Shown: positions 46,787-59,062, counted from the first letter of the stretch. The stretch: 64,000 nucleotides of DNA from Leptodontidium sp. MPI-SDFR-AT-0119 (GCA_020726505.1 JAHLEZ010000046.1:186001-250000); one strand, 5' to 3'. A program made the numbers and translations. Notes: generated by a model not told the origin, from the letters alone.

Positions 46787-47599
46787 CTATCCCCCTTTTG
46801 TCCTTAGCGTATTTTTACGTTTAAGTATATTATAAGAAATATTAACGATTGCCCACGGTTGTCTTTTCTTTTAATATGCTTTATTAACGAATTAAGAAAA
46901 TTAAGGAAAATTAATTAAACCTCGTCGCTTAGATTACCCGTTACGGTATTAAGATACCCTCTTATTCCCGTTATCGTAAAGATCCTCGTCGAACCTACGT
47001 CGTATCTTCGAATTTCGACAAGTATTTCAAATGTGTTTTTGCTAATAAAAATACTACTTGTGACGTTTAAGGTCCTTTCTAAAGTAAATAGCGGGCTTTT
47101 AAACACATCGAGAAAAACCTGGCGCTAGCGTAGAAAAAAGCCTAACGCAAGTAGCGCGTTTTATTTAAGCGTTTATTAACGTAATAAACGAAGCTATAAT
47201 AAATTAATAAACAAAGGGAAATGTTCCGTTAACGCGCGGTTAATATGCTTTATTAAAGCCTAAAATCCCTAAACGAGCTAAATAAGATCAAAAAAAAGAA
47301 GAAATTAAAAAAGGAAACGGAAGAGAGAAAAAGAACGGAGGAAACACAGAAAAGTACTAAGCTAGCGGGCGTAAAACGCCCTAATAACCTCGCCGACCCC
47401 TCGTCCGACCCGCCGGTCGACCCGCTAGTCGACCTCCCTTTCGACCTATTAGACCTAATTTAAGCAGATCTAAGTTTTATTAATAAAAACTAGTAAGCCG
47501 CTTTAAGTAACGAAGGTTTAACCAAGGTTTTTATATATTTTTTAATAGTAAGTAGTTTTTTTATTTTATTAAATACTAAATAACGCCTCGTTTATACTA

Positions 47600-48294
47600 A
47601 CGATCTAATAATTCCTTTACCTTATATTCCTCAAGTGAGTTTACTAGTTTAGCGATTCTTTTTAGAGCTAGTAAGGCTCTTAGGGGTGCTTTTTCTAACA
47701 AGGATATATAGAATACCAAGAATATCTTCTTTATCATAGTTAGTAACTAGAGTTTGTAATTTAATAGTCCCTTAATTTATTTAATTTTAAACAGTCCTAG
47801 TTTCTTATAATCCAATTTATCGCTTAGTCGCTTAATATTAATGTTTTTCGTAAAAGATAAACCTTATCCCCCTCTTATAGCGTTAGCTCTTAATTACGTG
47901 TTTTATTATAATAGTACGTATTCTTTTCTACTATAAACTAGAGTTCTTTAGCTAGTTTCTTATATTATCCTTAATAATATCGTTAGGTTCTTTATAGGCG
48001 ATAAGTTTATAACTGTAATTCGCAAAAAAAGGCGTGACTTTTATAGTTTTCGTAGTCGTGCTATTATAGGCGAACTCTATTAGTAGTAATAATCCTACCC
48101 AGTTATTCTGCTAGTAATTAATATAATAGCGTAAGTACGCTTTAATTACATAATTCATTTATTCGTTTCCCTTATTAGTCTAAGGATAAAATACTATTAA
48201 GAGCTTCTGATTAGTTCTTAAGAAAGCTATTAAGGCTTTCTAGAACTTTAAAGTAAATAACTTGTCTCGATTTAACATAATCTCTTCAAGTAAG
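47600..48294 (-). pseudogene. E2 integrase C-terminal part
   Basis: On the minus strand from 48292: LLEEIMLNRDKLFTLKF (the catalytic D region of gypsy integrase, usually ISDRDxxFTS), then NYQQNNWVGLLLLIEFAYNS near 48100 and TPFFANYSYKL near 47990. This is the classic gypsy integrase segment around the catalytic E. Its upstream half is at 50637-51505 on the other strand. Confidence 0.82.
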
Positions 48295-48775
48295 AGTTGT
48301 GGCCACAGCTCGTGGGCCCCCTTAAGCGAGAACATCAAAAAACCCTTTGTTTTCAAAATTTTACAACTTTTTCAAGTTCTAATAATTCTTCTTAAAAGTG
48401 AATAATAATATAGAAAAATGAATGGTTATAAAGAAACTTTAATTATATTTTTAAATCTATAAGCTAAAGTTTAGGTTTTAGTGACCTTATATAAAAGTAT
48501 CAAAACGTTAAATATTTATCTTTTTAAACTTAATTATTAGAATTAATAATTAATAGTTTCTTATTTTAAAAAGACTTAATAAAATAATAAGTATAGTTTT
48601 AATATATATTTGAATTTAAGCTTAAAATAGAATTTTTTATTATAATTATAAAAGTTTTAAATAAGTATAAAAACAGAAATTTAAACGAAATATACTCAAA
48701 TTTGAAATTTTAATATCTTTTTAAAAGTTTATAATAATATAAAAAAATTTATACTTTAATGTCAAATTTAGTATA
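48295..48775. mobile_element. TA-flanked MITE E6, one part
   Basis: It starts AGAGTTGTGGCCACAGCTCG next to TA (48293-48294) and is cut at 48776 by a pogo element. Its other end is at 51506-51810 with the same terminal sequence. The two ends are now in direct orientation, but they would be inverted if 50635-51810 were turned back. A TA duplication suggests a Tc1/mariner-type MITE of about 0.78 kb. Confidence 0.75.
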
Positions 48776-50634
48776 ACGTGGTTTATCAGCGAGTCGGCCA
48801 TATCACCGAGTCGGCCACTTTTCCCCACATTTCACCCATTTACTTTAATACGCGTTTTCTTAACCACTACAAATGGAGATTTAAACTAAAGAAGCTCGCA
48901 TTATTTTAGCTATTAAAGTTATCTGTTTATCTAAAACAATTAATTCTCGAAGCGTAACAAAACTATATAGGGTTCCTCGATTAACACTCCTAAACAGAAT
49001 AGCCGGCTGAACCCCTCGTAACGAAACACGATCTAATTATTATAAATTAAACGAATTAGAAGAGGAAACACTTATTTAATATATACTTAATCTTAATTTA
49101 AGAGAATTTGCACCCTAATTAGCTAATATAAAAGATATAGCGAATTATATTCTCGAATCACGAGGGGGGAAACGCGTTAGTAAGCTCTAGGCGTATTAAT
49201 TTATATAATAATAACTAGCCCTTAAGACGCGTTTTAATCGTATTTATGATTTCCAAAGGGCCTTATACGAAGATCCTAAACTAATTAGCGCGTGGTTTTG
49301 ATTAATAGAAAATATAAAGGCAAAGTACAGGATTTTAGATTACGACTTTTATAACTTCGACAAGACTGGGTTTATAATAAGTATAATTTACGTTATAATA
49401 GTTATTACTTATATAAATTAACACGATAAAGGCAAGGCAATTCAGCCGGGGAATCGGGAATAGGCTATAGTAATTACTTATATTAATAGTAAAGGTTAGA
49501 ATATTCTTTTATTTTTAGTGATTTAAGAGAAAAATCACCTTGTGAATTAGTATACTAAAAGTAGTCTCTTACTTAATTAGGTTATTAAATTGACAAGTAA
49601 TAGGTAGACAAATAATAAGATAGGTCTGAAATAGTTAAAACACTTTAATAAACATACTACTAGTCGTGTAAAGGGTCTATATTAAATGCTAGTGTTAAAT
49701 AGGCATAAGAGTTATAAATCGGTCGAATTCCAAGAGTATTACAAGACACACAATATTATAACTCTTAGACTACTTACTTACTCGTTTTATTTAACTTAAC
49801 CACTTAATGTTAAGTACTTTAGTGTGTTAAAGCGGGCGTACGGTCGATAAATTGAGATGTTTATTAAAGTTTATATTAATTATATTATAAAGGTGGAGTT
49901 CTTTTTAGCCTTTATAGTAGTATATAAGGAATTAATAATAGCCTAAAACGCTTAAGCTAGATTTCGTAAAGCTGGCCTAGTGCCTTTCGACCTATAAGTA
50001 GTGCTTTTAAAGCTTAATATAAGGCTATAGACTTTAACTCCCCTTAGAATCTCTACTGCTAATTCTAACCCTTAGATCTCCTAGACCCCTTTAAACCTAA
50101 TTAAAGCTCTTTCACAATCGACTCTTGTTTAGGATCGAATTGCCCGTTACTAGGGGAGCTCGCTAACTCCACTCTTTAAGACAGTTACTGTACTAGTAAA
50201 GGGTATAAAGCGAATGGCTCATGAGATAACCCTTTTGTTTACTAAGGTGCGCACCCTTTAAGCAGCTAATAAAGCCTTAAATAAACGTTATAGAGCTAAA
50301 AAGACTCGTGTTTGTTAAGGGGGAGCACTTATAATAGAAGATACATAGGATATCTTAGCTTAAAAGGATATAAATAAGCAAGTATAACGCGACTTACGTG
50401 CGGAGAGAGGTAATCGAAAAAAAGGGCAACCGTCTAGGCGACGTTATAATACTTATAAAAAAGCTAGTCATAATGTGCGAACTTATTAAGTAAGTATAAA
50501 TATATTTAGTTCTTTAAATTCTTTTAAACTATAATTAATTTTATATATTATAGTTAATTTATTTAAGTTTGAAGTTTGATGTCAAGAAAAAGTGGCCGAC
50601 TCGGTGATATAGCCGACTCACTAATAAACCACGT
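48776..50634 (+). mobile_element. pogo/Fot1-type DNA transposon, copy 1, 1,859 bp
   Basis: Inverted ends of about 50 bp start ACGTGGTTTATCAGCGAGTC and include a doubled GAGTCGGCC motif; TA flanks both sides (48774-48775, 50635-50636). A transposase frame lies inside. Exactly the same length as the inverted copy at 51811-53669. Confidence 0.9.
48873..50489 (+). pseudogene. pogo/Fot1-type transposase (copy 1), RIP-damaged
   Basis: ATG 48873 to TAA 50489 is 1,617 nt (538 codons) in one frame with no indel, but with many RIP stops. The N-terminal part carries helix-turn-helix regions (EARIILAIKVICLS; IANYILESRGGKRVSKLQAY-like). The DDE domain has FDKTGFIISI near 49355 (first D region), LVLNRHKSYKSVEF near 49690 (usually LDGHxSH; here the D is N) and NIITLRLLTYSFYLTQPLNV near 49750. 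This is the DDE_1 transposase of Tc1/mariner pogo elements. Confidence 0.85.
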
Positions 50635-50636
50635 TA

Positions 50637-51505
50637 ATTATTAAAGTACTTAAATATTAGAAGATTTACTTATAAGGAACTAAGTTCCTTATTATTATTT
50701 ACACTAATTATATAAATCTCTAAACCTTTATAACTACTAAGGTCCTTAATAATCAAAGGTTAGCTTAATACTTAGAGGAACTCGCCTCTTTTAAACTGGT
50801 TATTAAGTATGTCTAAGGGAAGGGTAACGCTAGGGCGGACGTTTTAAGTAGACTATTAAGTTATAAGGATAATAAGGTTTATAATAAGCTCGCTTTACTT
50901 AGACAATTAGATAATAGTGATATAATAACTAATATCCGAGAAGTAGCCGCGATCGAATTAAATAGATTATAAGCCGAGATATTAAGAAAAGCCTAGGCTA
51001 AGGAAAGGGTAGACGTTAACTTGATTATTAAATTAGTTATAAAAGACGAACTTATGCGCATTAATAAAAAGCTATGGCTTTCGCTTAGTTTGGCTAAGGA
51101 ATATATTTGGGAGTAATACGGACTTTTAGCGTATAATTACTAAGGGATACGACGAATGTATTTTAGGATTTTAAGGAACTATTAATATAATAAACTTTGC
51201 GCCTTAGTTAAGGAAGTGGTTATTAATTGTAATGCTTATATTAGAAATAAGCCTTTTAGCACGTTCTTTATAGGCAGATGATTACGGTATTAATATTACT
51301 AAAGTCCTAGAGATTAATATTATAAGACTTTATAAGGCTATTACCGCTATTAAAGGACTAGGTTACGGGGGTTAGCTATAATATAATACTTGTTATTATA
51401 AAAGGATTTACTAAGTATATGATTCTAGTACTAATTAAATCTACCTTTATAACCGAAGACTTAATATAAGTATACTTTAAAGAGGTAGTCTTTAAACATA
51501 AAGTA
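50637..51505 (+). pseudogene. E2 RNase H end and integrase core, inverted fragment
   Basis: On the plus strand: KFLIIIYTNYINL near 50680, TTKVLNNQRLA and FKLVIKYV near 50800, ARADVLSRL near 50835 (end of RNase H), then integrase with VVINCNAYIRNKPF near 51225 and ILVIIKGFTKYMILV near 51400. It ends at the MITE at 51506. Its upstream half (RT) reads minus at 53672-54199 and its downstream half reads minus at 47600-48292. Confidence 0.82.
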
Positions 51506-51810
51506 AGAGTTGTGGCCACAGCTCGTGGGCCCCCCTAAGCGAGAACATCAAAATTTTATAATTCTACAATTTCGCGACCCCTTAATAAAATTTCTTGATT
51601 CTAAGTTTATATATAAATAAATGAGTATTATTGTTAATTATTTAAATATATTTTTAAATTTATAATTTATTATTAAATCTTAAATACATTTGTGTAGCGG
51701 TGTTATTGTGTTATATTATATTATATTATATTTTAATTATTTTAATTAAATATTGATATTTTTAAGTCTTTATAAATATATATTAATCTTTGAGTAAAGA
51801 TTTAATATTA
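51506..51810. mobile_element. TA-flanked MITE E6, other part
   Basis: Begins AGAGTTGTGGCCACAGCTCG after TA at 51504-51505, in the middle of E2 integrase. About 50 bases match the end at 48295. It ends at the second pogo copy. It is AT-rich with no coding capacity. Confidence 0.75.
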
Positions 51811-53669
51811 ACGTGGTTTATCAGTGAGTCGGCTATATTACCGAGTCGGCCACTTTTTCTTAGTATTAAACTTTAAACTTAAATAAATTAACTATAATAT
51901 ACAAAATTAACTATAACTCAAAAGAATTTAAAGAACTAGAGATATTTATACTTACTTAATAAGTTCGCACATTATAACTAGCTTTTCCGCAAGTACTATA
52001 ACGCCGCTTAGACGGTTACCCCTCTTTTCGATTACCTCTCTCCGCACGTAAGTCGCGTCGTACTTACTTATTTATATCCTTTTAAGCTAAGATATCCTAT
52101 ATATCCTCTACTATAAGTGCTCCCCCTTAATAAACACGAGTCTTTTTAGCCCTATAGCGTTTACTTAAGGCTTCATTAGCTACTTAAAGGGTGCGCACCT
52201 TAATAGACAGAGGGGTCATCTCATGAGCTATTCGCTCTGTACCTTTTGTTAGTGTAGCAACTGTCTCGAAGAGTAGAGTTAACGAGCTCCCCTAGTGACG
52301 GGCAATTCGATCCCGAACAAGAGTCGATTATAAGAGAGCTTCGATTGGGTTTAAAGGGGTCTAAGAGATCTAAGGGTTAGAATTAGCAGTAGAGGTTCTA
52401 GGGGGAGTTAAAGTTTATAGCCTTATATTAAGCTTTAAAAGTACTACTTACGGGTTAAAAGGTACTAAGCTAGCTCCACGAAATCTAACTTAAGCGTTTT
52501 AGGCTGTTATTAATTCCTTATATATTACTATAAAGGCTAAAAAGAACTCCACCTTTGTAATATAATTAATATAAGCTTTAATAAACATCTTAATTTGTCG
52601 ACCGTACGCCCGCTTTAATACACTAAAGCACCTAATATTAAGTGGTTAAGTTAAATAAGACAAGTGAGCAAGTAGTCCAAGAGTTATAATATTATGTGTT
52701 TTATAATACTCTTAGAATTTGACCGATTTATAACTCTCATGCCCATCTAACACTAACATTTAATATAGACCCTTTACACGACTAATAGTATGTTTATTAA
52801 AGTGTTTTAACTATTCCAGACCTGTCTTATTATTTGTCTACTTATTACTTGTCGGTTTAATGACTTAATTAAGTAGGAGACTGCTTTTAGTATACTAATT
52901 CGTAAGGTGATTCTTCCCTTAAATCACTAAAAATAAAGGAATATTCCAACCTTTACTATTAATATAAGTAATTACTATAGCCCATTCCTGATTCCCCGGC
53001 TAAACTACCTTGCCTTTGCCGTGTCGATCTGTACAAGTAATAACTATTATAGCGCAGATTATACTTATTATAAACCTAGTCTTGTCGAAGTTATAAAAGT
53101 CGCAATCTAAAATCCCGTACTTTACCCTTATATTTTTTACTAATCAAAACCACGCGCTAATTAACTTAAGATCTTTATATAAGGCCCTTTAGAAATCATA
53201 AACACAATTAAAACGCGTCTTAAGGGCTAATTGTCGTTATATAAATCAATACGCCTAGAGTTTATTAACGCGTTTCCCCCCTCGCGATTCGAGGATATAA
53301 TTCGTTATATCTTTTATATTAACTAATTAGGGTACAAATTCTCTTAAATTAAGATTAAGTATATATTAAATAAGTGTTTCTTCCTTTAATTCGTTTAATT
53401 TATAACAATTAAATTATGTTTTATTATAGGGGGTTCGGCCGGCTATTTTGTTTAAGAGTATTAATCGAGGAACCCTGTATAGTTTTGCTACGCTTTAAGA
53501 ATTAATTGTTTTCGATAAACGGATAACTTTAATAGCTAAAATAATACAAGCTTTTTTAGTTTGAATCTCTATTTATAGTAGTTAAGAAAACGCGTGTTAA
53601 AGTAAATAAGTGAAATATAGGGAAAAGTGGCCGACTCGGTGATATAGCCGACTCGCTGATAAACCACGT
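51811..53669 (-). mobile_element. pogo/Fot1-type DNA transposon, copy 2, 1,859 bp
   Basis: Same ends (ACGTGGTTTATCAG), same length and TA flanks (51809-51810, 53670-53671) as copy 1, but opposite orientation. The two copies frame the inverted block 50635-51810. Confidence 0.9.
51956..53572 (-). pseudogene. pogo/Fot1-type transposase (copy 2), RIP-damaged
   Basis: Position-for-position equivalent of the frame in copy 1, also 1,617 nt. The start codon is ATA (53572-53570) instead of ATG, a G-to-A change. The frame has many TAA/TAG codons. Confidence 0.82.
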
Positions 53670-53671
53670 TA

Positions 53672-54199
53672 TTATAAGTTCTTTTTTATATATATTATAG
53701 TTCTACTTAACCGAGGATATTTTTTCTAAGTAATAGGTCACCGAATATAGCCGTCCTTACTCGTCCCTTTATAAGTGTATTACGCCGGTGTAAGTATTTA
53801 AGGCATTAGTTTCAATAATATTTTCCTTTTCTTTATTAAAATTGTAGAGTATTAGTTCTTTTATAAATTTTGTCTTAAGTCACTGGAATACCTTTTTATA
53901 ACGTTCGTCTTAAACGAAGAAGATTCCCTTCTTAATTAAGTTAATAAGGGGTTCCACGATCTTAAAATAACCTTAAATAAATTATTAGTAAAAGTTAATA
54001 AACCCTAACTAAGATTATATATCCTTAATGTTCTTTAGCGATTCTTATTCTTTTACGGCTCTAATCTTTTTTAAGTTAATACTTATTTGCCTTGGGCGTA
54101 TAACGTAGCCTAAGAAAGTGATTCGCTTAACTAAGAATTCGCACTTTAATAGCTTTAGTTTAAAGTTTACCTTAAGTAAAGCTTTTATAATTATGATAA
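53672..54199 (-). pseudogene. E2 reverse transcriptase end and RNase H start
   Basis: From 54199 on the minus strand: LLKCEFLVKRITFLGYVI near 54150 (RT palm/thumb region after the catalytic box), then LGFINFY near 54000 and RLYSVTYYLEKIS...YKKEL near 53750-53680 (RNase H). It begins exactly at the solo LTR at 54200. The missing first half, ending YLNDILVYSKTIKEH, stops at 61797 on the other strand. Confidence 0.83.
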
Positions 54200-54391
54200 T
54201 GTTGGAATACAAGTCATGTATGAGTCACGTGCTCGCGTAGCTAGCATATAACCAGAAGCTCCCTCGAGCTCCTCTTCCTTCTGGGGACACAAACGAATAC
54301 AAATCACAGAATTTATAAAGGATTAAGAGTATATCCTCACTTTTGTGTCACACCTTGTTTGCTCCCGTTACTCGAGTCAGTTATTCCGACA
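54200..54391 (+). repeat. Solo LTR of a third family (E3), 192 bp
   Basis: TGTTGGAATAC...TTATTCCGACA. Its flanks do not match each other: GATAA before, AAGTT after. They match, in reverse complement, the flanks of the inverted copy at 61798-61989. Confidence 0.9.
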
Positions 54392-54396
54392 AAGTT

Positions 54397-55800
54397 ATGT
54401 CTTATGCTTTCTTATGGCGTTAAGTATAATTAATAGCTTATTAAGTATTTAACTTATTAACGAGGGTAGCTAAGTCTTGTAAATTAATCTTTTAATCTTA
54501 ATCCTTACGTAGTGTATATTTATAAACTATTTTAAAAAGAGAGAATTCTTTTAGAGAATTATATAAGAAAGATATTTAGGCGTAGTTTATAATAAGGAGA
54601 TACTTAGACCAGTCGTTTTAGTAATAAATAACGAAAGGTCTAAGTTATCTTTATAAGTATTAGTTATAAACTTTAGTTTGGCTATTTATCTATAAATAAA
54701 CAGCAATAGACAATTATCTTTTAGTTCCGAAGATCTTGTAAAAAGCAATTTAGAACTTAAAGATAAATTAAGGTCCTTTGTTAAAAGTAATAGTTAAGAG
54801 ATCGTTAAAGTATTGATATATATAGTAAATATATATGCTAGCTAGCTTCCGGACATCGGTTGTCTTTTAGCAAGAGAGACTAATAGCTTGTTTACTAAAT
54901 CTATTAATAAAGACGAGGATATTATTAAATTTATACTTGTCTTTATTAAAGGTGTAATAATCTATTATAATATATTCTTAGGGTCGAGACGAAACGGAGA
55001 GAAGATAAAGGAATCCGGGCTTTTTATCTCGGGGGATTTAAATTCGTTAATATATATAATAGTTACGGTAATATTACTTGACTATTAACGTAATTCTGTG
55101 CTATTAGTACTAAGAAAAGAGCAGTTAAATCGTCTTCTTAGCGCTAGGGTGTGCTGTAGTAACTCAATTATAAACCTCCCGGATTATAAGGGTCCGGAGG
55201 TTGAAAAGAAGAGAATTGGTGTGAATGATGATTGTATTCAGAGGGGATTTCTAGGTCTATATAACTACTCTAGGTGCCAAGGCCTCGCATCGGTTATTAG
55301 CTCTCGCATCAGTTATTAGCTTTGTATGAGGTTACTATCTTTGTATCAGGTTACTAGCTTTGTATCAAGTTACTAGCTTTGTATCAAGTTACTAGCTTTG
55401 TATCAAGTTAAGCTTTCGCATCGGTTATTTAGCTTCATATCGAGTTGAGCTCTCGTATCGGCTGTTTGGCTTTGTATTTGACTTTATATTCTTATAGAGG
55501 TAATTGACGTTAGGGATTAAAAGGCGGCTATTATAAAGTAAAAAGTTGCTTTTTATACTAAATTTACTAGGAGAATCTAATAAAACTTGTTTTCGCAGAG
55601 CTTATAAAAAAGTAGTAGTACAATTAGCTTTTAGTACTTAATGTATTATAAAGAATACGGGTGTAAGACTAGCTAACTTAACGTTTAATATTAGCGCTTT
55701 AATATCGTTTAGCAGCTATAACGCTTTAAACAGTAAGTAAAAGTTAACTTAGTCTTAACGTAGGAGTTGTTAAAGACGTTAAGTCTTTTTAGCGGAGTTC
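54397..55800 (-). pseudogene. E1 integrase relic, inverted
   Basis: On the minus strand: FSIKSNFLLYNSRLLIPN near 55560, then after a tandem-repeat tract FNNILVFINRFSKQAIS near 54930 (integrase core, first catalytic region), FNDLLTITFNKGP near 54800 (DRGP region, D now N) and INSQTKVYNQYL near 54690. It continues across the E3 LTR at 61990 (+). Confidence 0.75.
55285..55475. repeat. 19-bp tandem repeats
   Basis: Units like TACTAGCTTTGTATCAAGT repeat about nine times; the central ones are nearly identical and the outer ones diverged. The array lies inside the E1 integrase relic and is probably a later local expansion. Confidence 0.75.
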
Positions 55801-55849
55801 TACTGGTTTAATTCGTTTAGCTTACGAGAGAGAGTATCGGCTAAAGGAT

Positions 55850-56990
55850 TATAAATTCTAGAACGGTACGTAATTATAAAATTATAATTTACTAAGAGCT
55901 TTGCTTATCTTGCTTATCGGGTATTTAATTACTTAGAAGTTATAACGCATTCTAAAGCTTTATAGTTTGTTATAATACGGACTTAGTAAGGGGCTTTTAT
56001 TAACTTAGCTTGCTAATGTTTAAAAGATTTAATAATTACTAATATCTCTTTGTCGTGTATAACGTAATTAAGCTTAGCGGGTAATATAGTTTTTAAAAAG
56101 AAAATAACGGGGAACTAGTTTTTATTATATTATTAAGAAAGGACTTTTATAATAATACTATTACTAGTATTTGTTTTTAAGAGGTAAGGTAAATCTTGTT
56201 TATAATGTCTTAAGAGCGGTGCGGACGTGAGAGTATGTTTTAAAAAATTAAAGGTATTTTTACACTTTAAGATAAAGTAAAAAGGAACGTTATTCTTAAT
56301 AAGCTAAATAAGAGGTTTCGTTATAATACTATAGTCGTGGATAAATCTCTAATAGAAGTTACAAAAACTAAAGAAGGACTATATACCTTTAATAAAGCTA
56401 AGTTAGGTTTATTTACGAACGACAGAGACTTTCTCGAGATTAACTTTTAAGCCGGAGATTAATATAATAAATCCTAAATATTTAGTACTTGTGATTTTAA
56501 ACTTATATTTCTTTAGATCTACTTGTAAGCGGGTATTATTAAGGCGTTAGAATATGTTTTTAATATAAGTTTAATGTTTAAAGGGATCTTTAAAGTAAAT
56601 AAGGATATCGTTTAAGTATATTATATAAAAATTATTTAGGTAATTAAAGAGAATGTTGTTTATATAACGCTAGTAAATAACAGGGCTATTAGTTAATTTA
56701 AATAATAGAACTTTGTATTTATAAGTATTGTATCTCGTACGAAATGTTATATATTCCTTTAATACTAGATTTATTCGAATTCGATGGAAAGTTTATTAAA
56801 TATTTAGTTTAATGAAGATGCGAGCATTAGCTACACGAGCTAGGGTCTTATTAATTAAGGGTAAGAGATATCGGTCTTTCCGAGTAAGGGAATTTAGCAC
56901 CTAAAAGTCGATATATAATCGTAGGGATTTATTCAGTTTCTTAATAAAAAAAATAAGGGCAGCGAATAGTGCTTAGGACGGCTTAATAAA
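55850..56990 (-). pseudogene. E1 reverse transcriptase and RNase H relic, inverted
   Basis: Minus strand from 56985: FFIKKLNKSLRLYIDF (RT start), DRYLLPLINKTLARV, then FYIIYLNDILIYFKDP near 56620 (catalytic box YLDDI with D to N). RNase H follows with LPAKLNYVIHDKEILVIIKSF near 56070-56010 and TNYKALECVITSK near 55950. Typical gypsy order. Confidence 0.82.
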
Positions 56991-56999
56991 TCCTTTTTC

Positions 57000-58655
57000 T
57001 AAGTTATTTATAATATGTTCTTTAATAGCCTTAAGTTCTTTAACTAATATTTTATAAAGTAGCGAGTACTTAAGTGCTTTCTTATCTTTTCTTTTTAGCT
57101 TAATCTTATAATCGTATAAGCGATAAGAGGAGAAGATATTACTTTCTGCTTTAAAGAATACGTGAGTCTAATTAGCGTATTTTAAGGGAATCATTAGTTC
57201 TGCGTTTAATTTTTAGATAGAAAGTGCAAACTATATAACTAACTAACGGCGATTGGTGAGTTCGACAGTTAGAGCTATAATAATAGCAGCAGCTTTCTCT
57301 TGTTCTTGGCTTTTTTAATTAATTAGAGTATCGACCTCTTGAAGTATTACTACAAATATCTTATCTTTAGACTTCCGTTTACTTAATATATGGAATACCG
57401 CGGCGTTGATCGAAAAGATCTCTACAGTATCGTTCTGAGTATAGTATATAAGACGTGCCCACTTCTTCTTGTGTTGAGGAGGCGAAGGAGTATTTGTAAT
57501 TAATTTTGGTACGAGAGAGAGTTGGGCTTGTATGTTCTAAAGTGAATTTGCATAGTCCTTGGCATGCGTTTTACGTATGAGAGAAACGAATTAAGGAGGG
57601 TTTGTTTAGTTTCGAGAGTATAAAGGCTTGTCTCGGCGCCTCTTGCGTACTTTAACCTTTTTATTACTCGTGCACCTCGTAACATAAGAATCTTAGTACA
57701 AGGGCTGGCTTGTTAGCCGGGAATAAGTGGAGGGTTTTAAGACGATTTCTTTGGGATGGTCGAGAGTAAAGTGTATACGCTTTCTTAGCTTTATTACATG
57801 TCGCACTTGTTGATGCGAAAGCTCTGTAGTAAGTTAAGGATTAATAACAAAGATAAGTTTAATAGTAGTACTAGTATTAACAACTAGCTAGAGACGATAC
57901 TCTTTACTTAAAAAGCGTGGTTCTGAGTATTTCTGACTCTCGGAGATTAATATAGAATTCGTTGTTGGAATAATTTCTTTAACTGAGATAGTAAGAGGGT
58001 TATTTGCATTTCCGAGCGACGTTATTGCTTGTAAAGTAAAATGCTGAGTGATCGAAACAGGAATGAAAGAAGGGGTGGACGAAACACCGTGAAGTAAGTT
58101 GCTAAGGGGGTGAATGTCCTTTATTAGCGTAGCTTGCTTAACTTCCGGGGAGTATAAATTCTCAACTCTATACTTCTGGCTCTATAACGACGATATAAGC
58201 GGAGTCAACTACCTTACTACGGGTGAGCGTGTTAGTGTAAACCGAGAAATAGTGCGGGAGTCTTGTTGTTGACTCGGTAACTGTGTAGTTATAAAGTTAA
58301 TATCTTCGGAATCTATTTTAAGATAGCTATGTTAAGTAGGATACCGGATTTGATTTACCGGTAATATAATCTCTGGGTTTCTGGAATTAACAGCAACTAT
58401 AGAATTAACAACAGTAGGTTCCGAAGTTGTTGAGAGAGAGGAGAAGGGATTATTATATATGCCGGACTTTTAATTTGAACGCGAAACGGAAAATGATATA
58501 AGAGTAGGGCTATTTATGGAAACGTTTTCCTTACTAGTAATATAAGGAGTACGACGAAGTTTAGAGCCTCTTAATAAGTTGCATCCGGGAGTATCGAACA
58601 TTCCTGTAGTTAGTAAGGAGGAGGTTTCTATAGTATTTATACTTAGTACAAAGTC
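57000..58655 (-). pseudogene. E1 region between protease and RT, inverted
   Basis: By position this is the E1 segment between the protease (ending at 46190) and RT. Minus-strand reading is protein-like in places, including the open stretch 57500-57685 (GARVIKRLKYARGAETSLYTL), but I could not assign domains. It ends at the E2 target site 58656-58660. Confidence 0.4.
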
Positions 58656-58660
58656 TAAAG

Positions 58661-59062
58661 TGTCGCGATCCAGAGGATCACGTGCGTCTTGGCCCTGAGG
58701 CTCGGCAGCCCCGCTGTATAAAGAAGCTAAGACAAGGATAAATCATGAGACTAGGGGTCACGTGATAAATCATTGGGATTATAAGGATTAAGGTAATAAT
58801 TCGAATAATTCGAATGATTTTGATAAATTAAAGTTTTATATAAATAAAGTAGTTTCCTAAGTAATAAAGCTTTATACTTAAATTTAGATAATAGTTTAAT
58901 TATTACTTATAACGTTTTAATTTTTATTAAAAACCAAACCTCTCACGAATCCGGTCATTTTATCGAGTAACGATACTTTAAGTAAAAATACTTAAAGTGT
59001 AACATTCCTAGTTCTAACTAGTACGCTGCGTATAAGCTTATTAGTTAATATTAGTTAAGAAG
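58661..59062 (+). repeat. E2 5' LTR with a rearranged end
   Basis: 58661-58949 matches the E2 3' LTR in element sense (TGTCGCGATCC at the start). Then comes an unmatched stretch with a palindrome (CTTTAAGTAAAAATACTTAAAG, 58976-58997). The last 65 bases of the LTR (58998-59062, TGTAACATTCC...) are in the opposite orientation to that expected. Confidence 0.7.

Larger units (their letters stand above)
50635..51810. other. Inverted block between the two pogo copies
   Basis: Turning this 1.18-kb block around makes E2 RNase H continuous from 53672 (-) across the pogo site in frame. It also makes integrase continuous from 51505 across the MITE to 48292, and makes the two MITE ends inverted as they should be. 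Recombination between oppositely oriented pogo copies explains all three. Confidence 0.82.
46428..58661 (-). mobile_element. Gypsy-type LTR retrotransposon E2 (MAGGY-like), rearranged inside E1
   Basis: E2 originally lay on the minus strand in E1 with a CTTTA duplication, seen at 46423-46427 and, reversed, as TAAAG at 58656-58660. Because of two inversions its parts are scattered: 3' LTR 46428-46786 (-), integrase C-part 47600-48292 (-), RNase H and integrase core 50637-51505 (+), RT end and start of RNase H 53672-54199 (-), then 5' LTR, gag, protease and RT start at 58661-61797 (+). The true extent therefore reaches 61797 in present coordinates. Summed parts give about 6.4 kb, a normal gypsy length. 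It holds a TA-flanked MITE, two pogo elements and a solo LTR. Confidence 0.88.
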
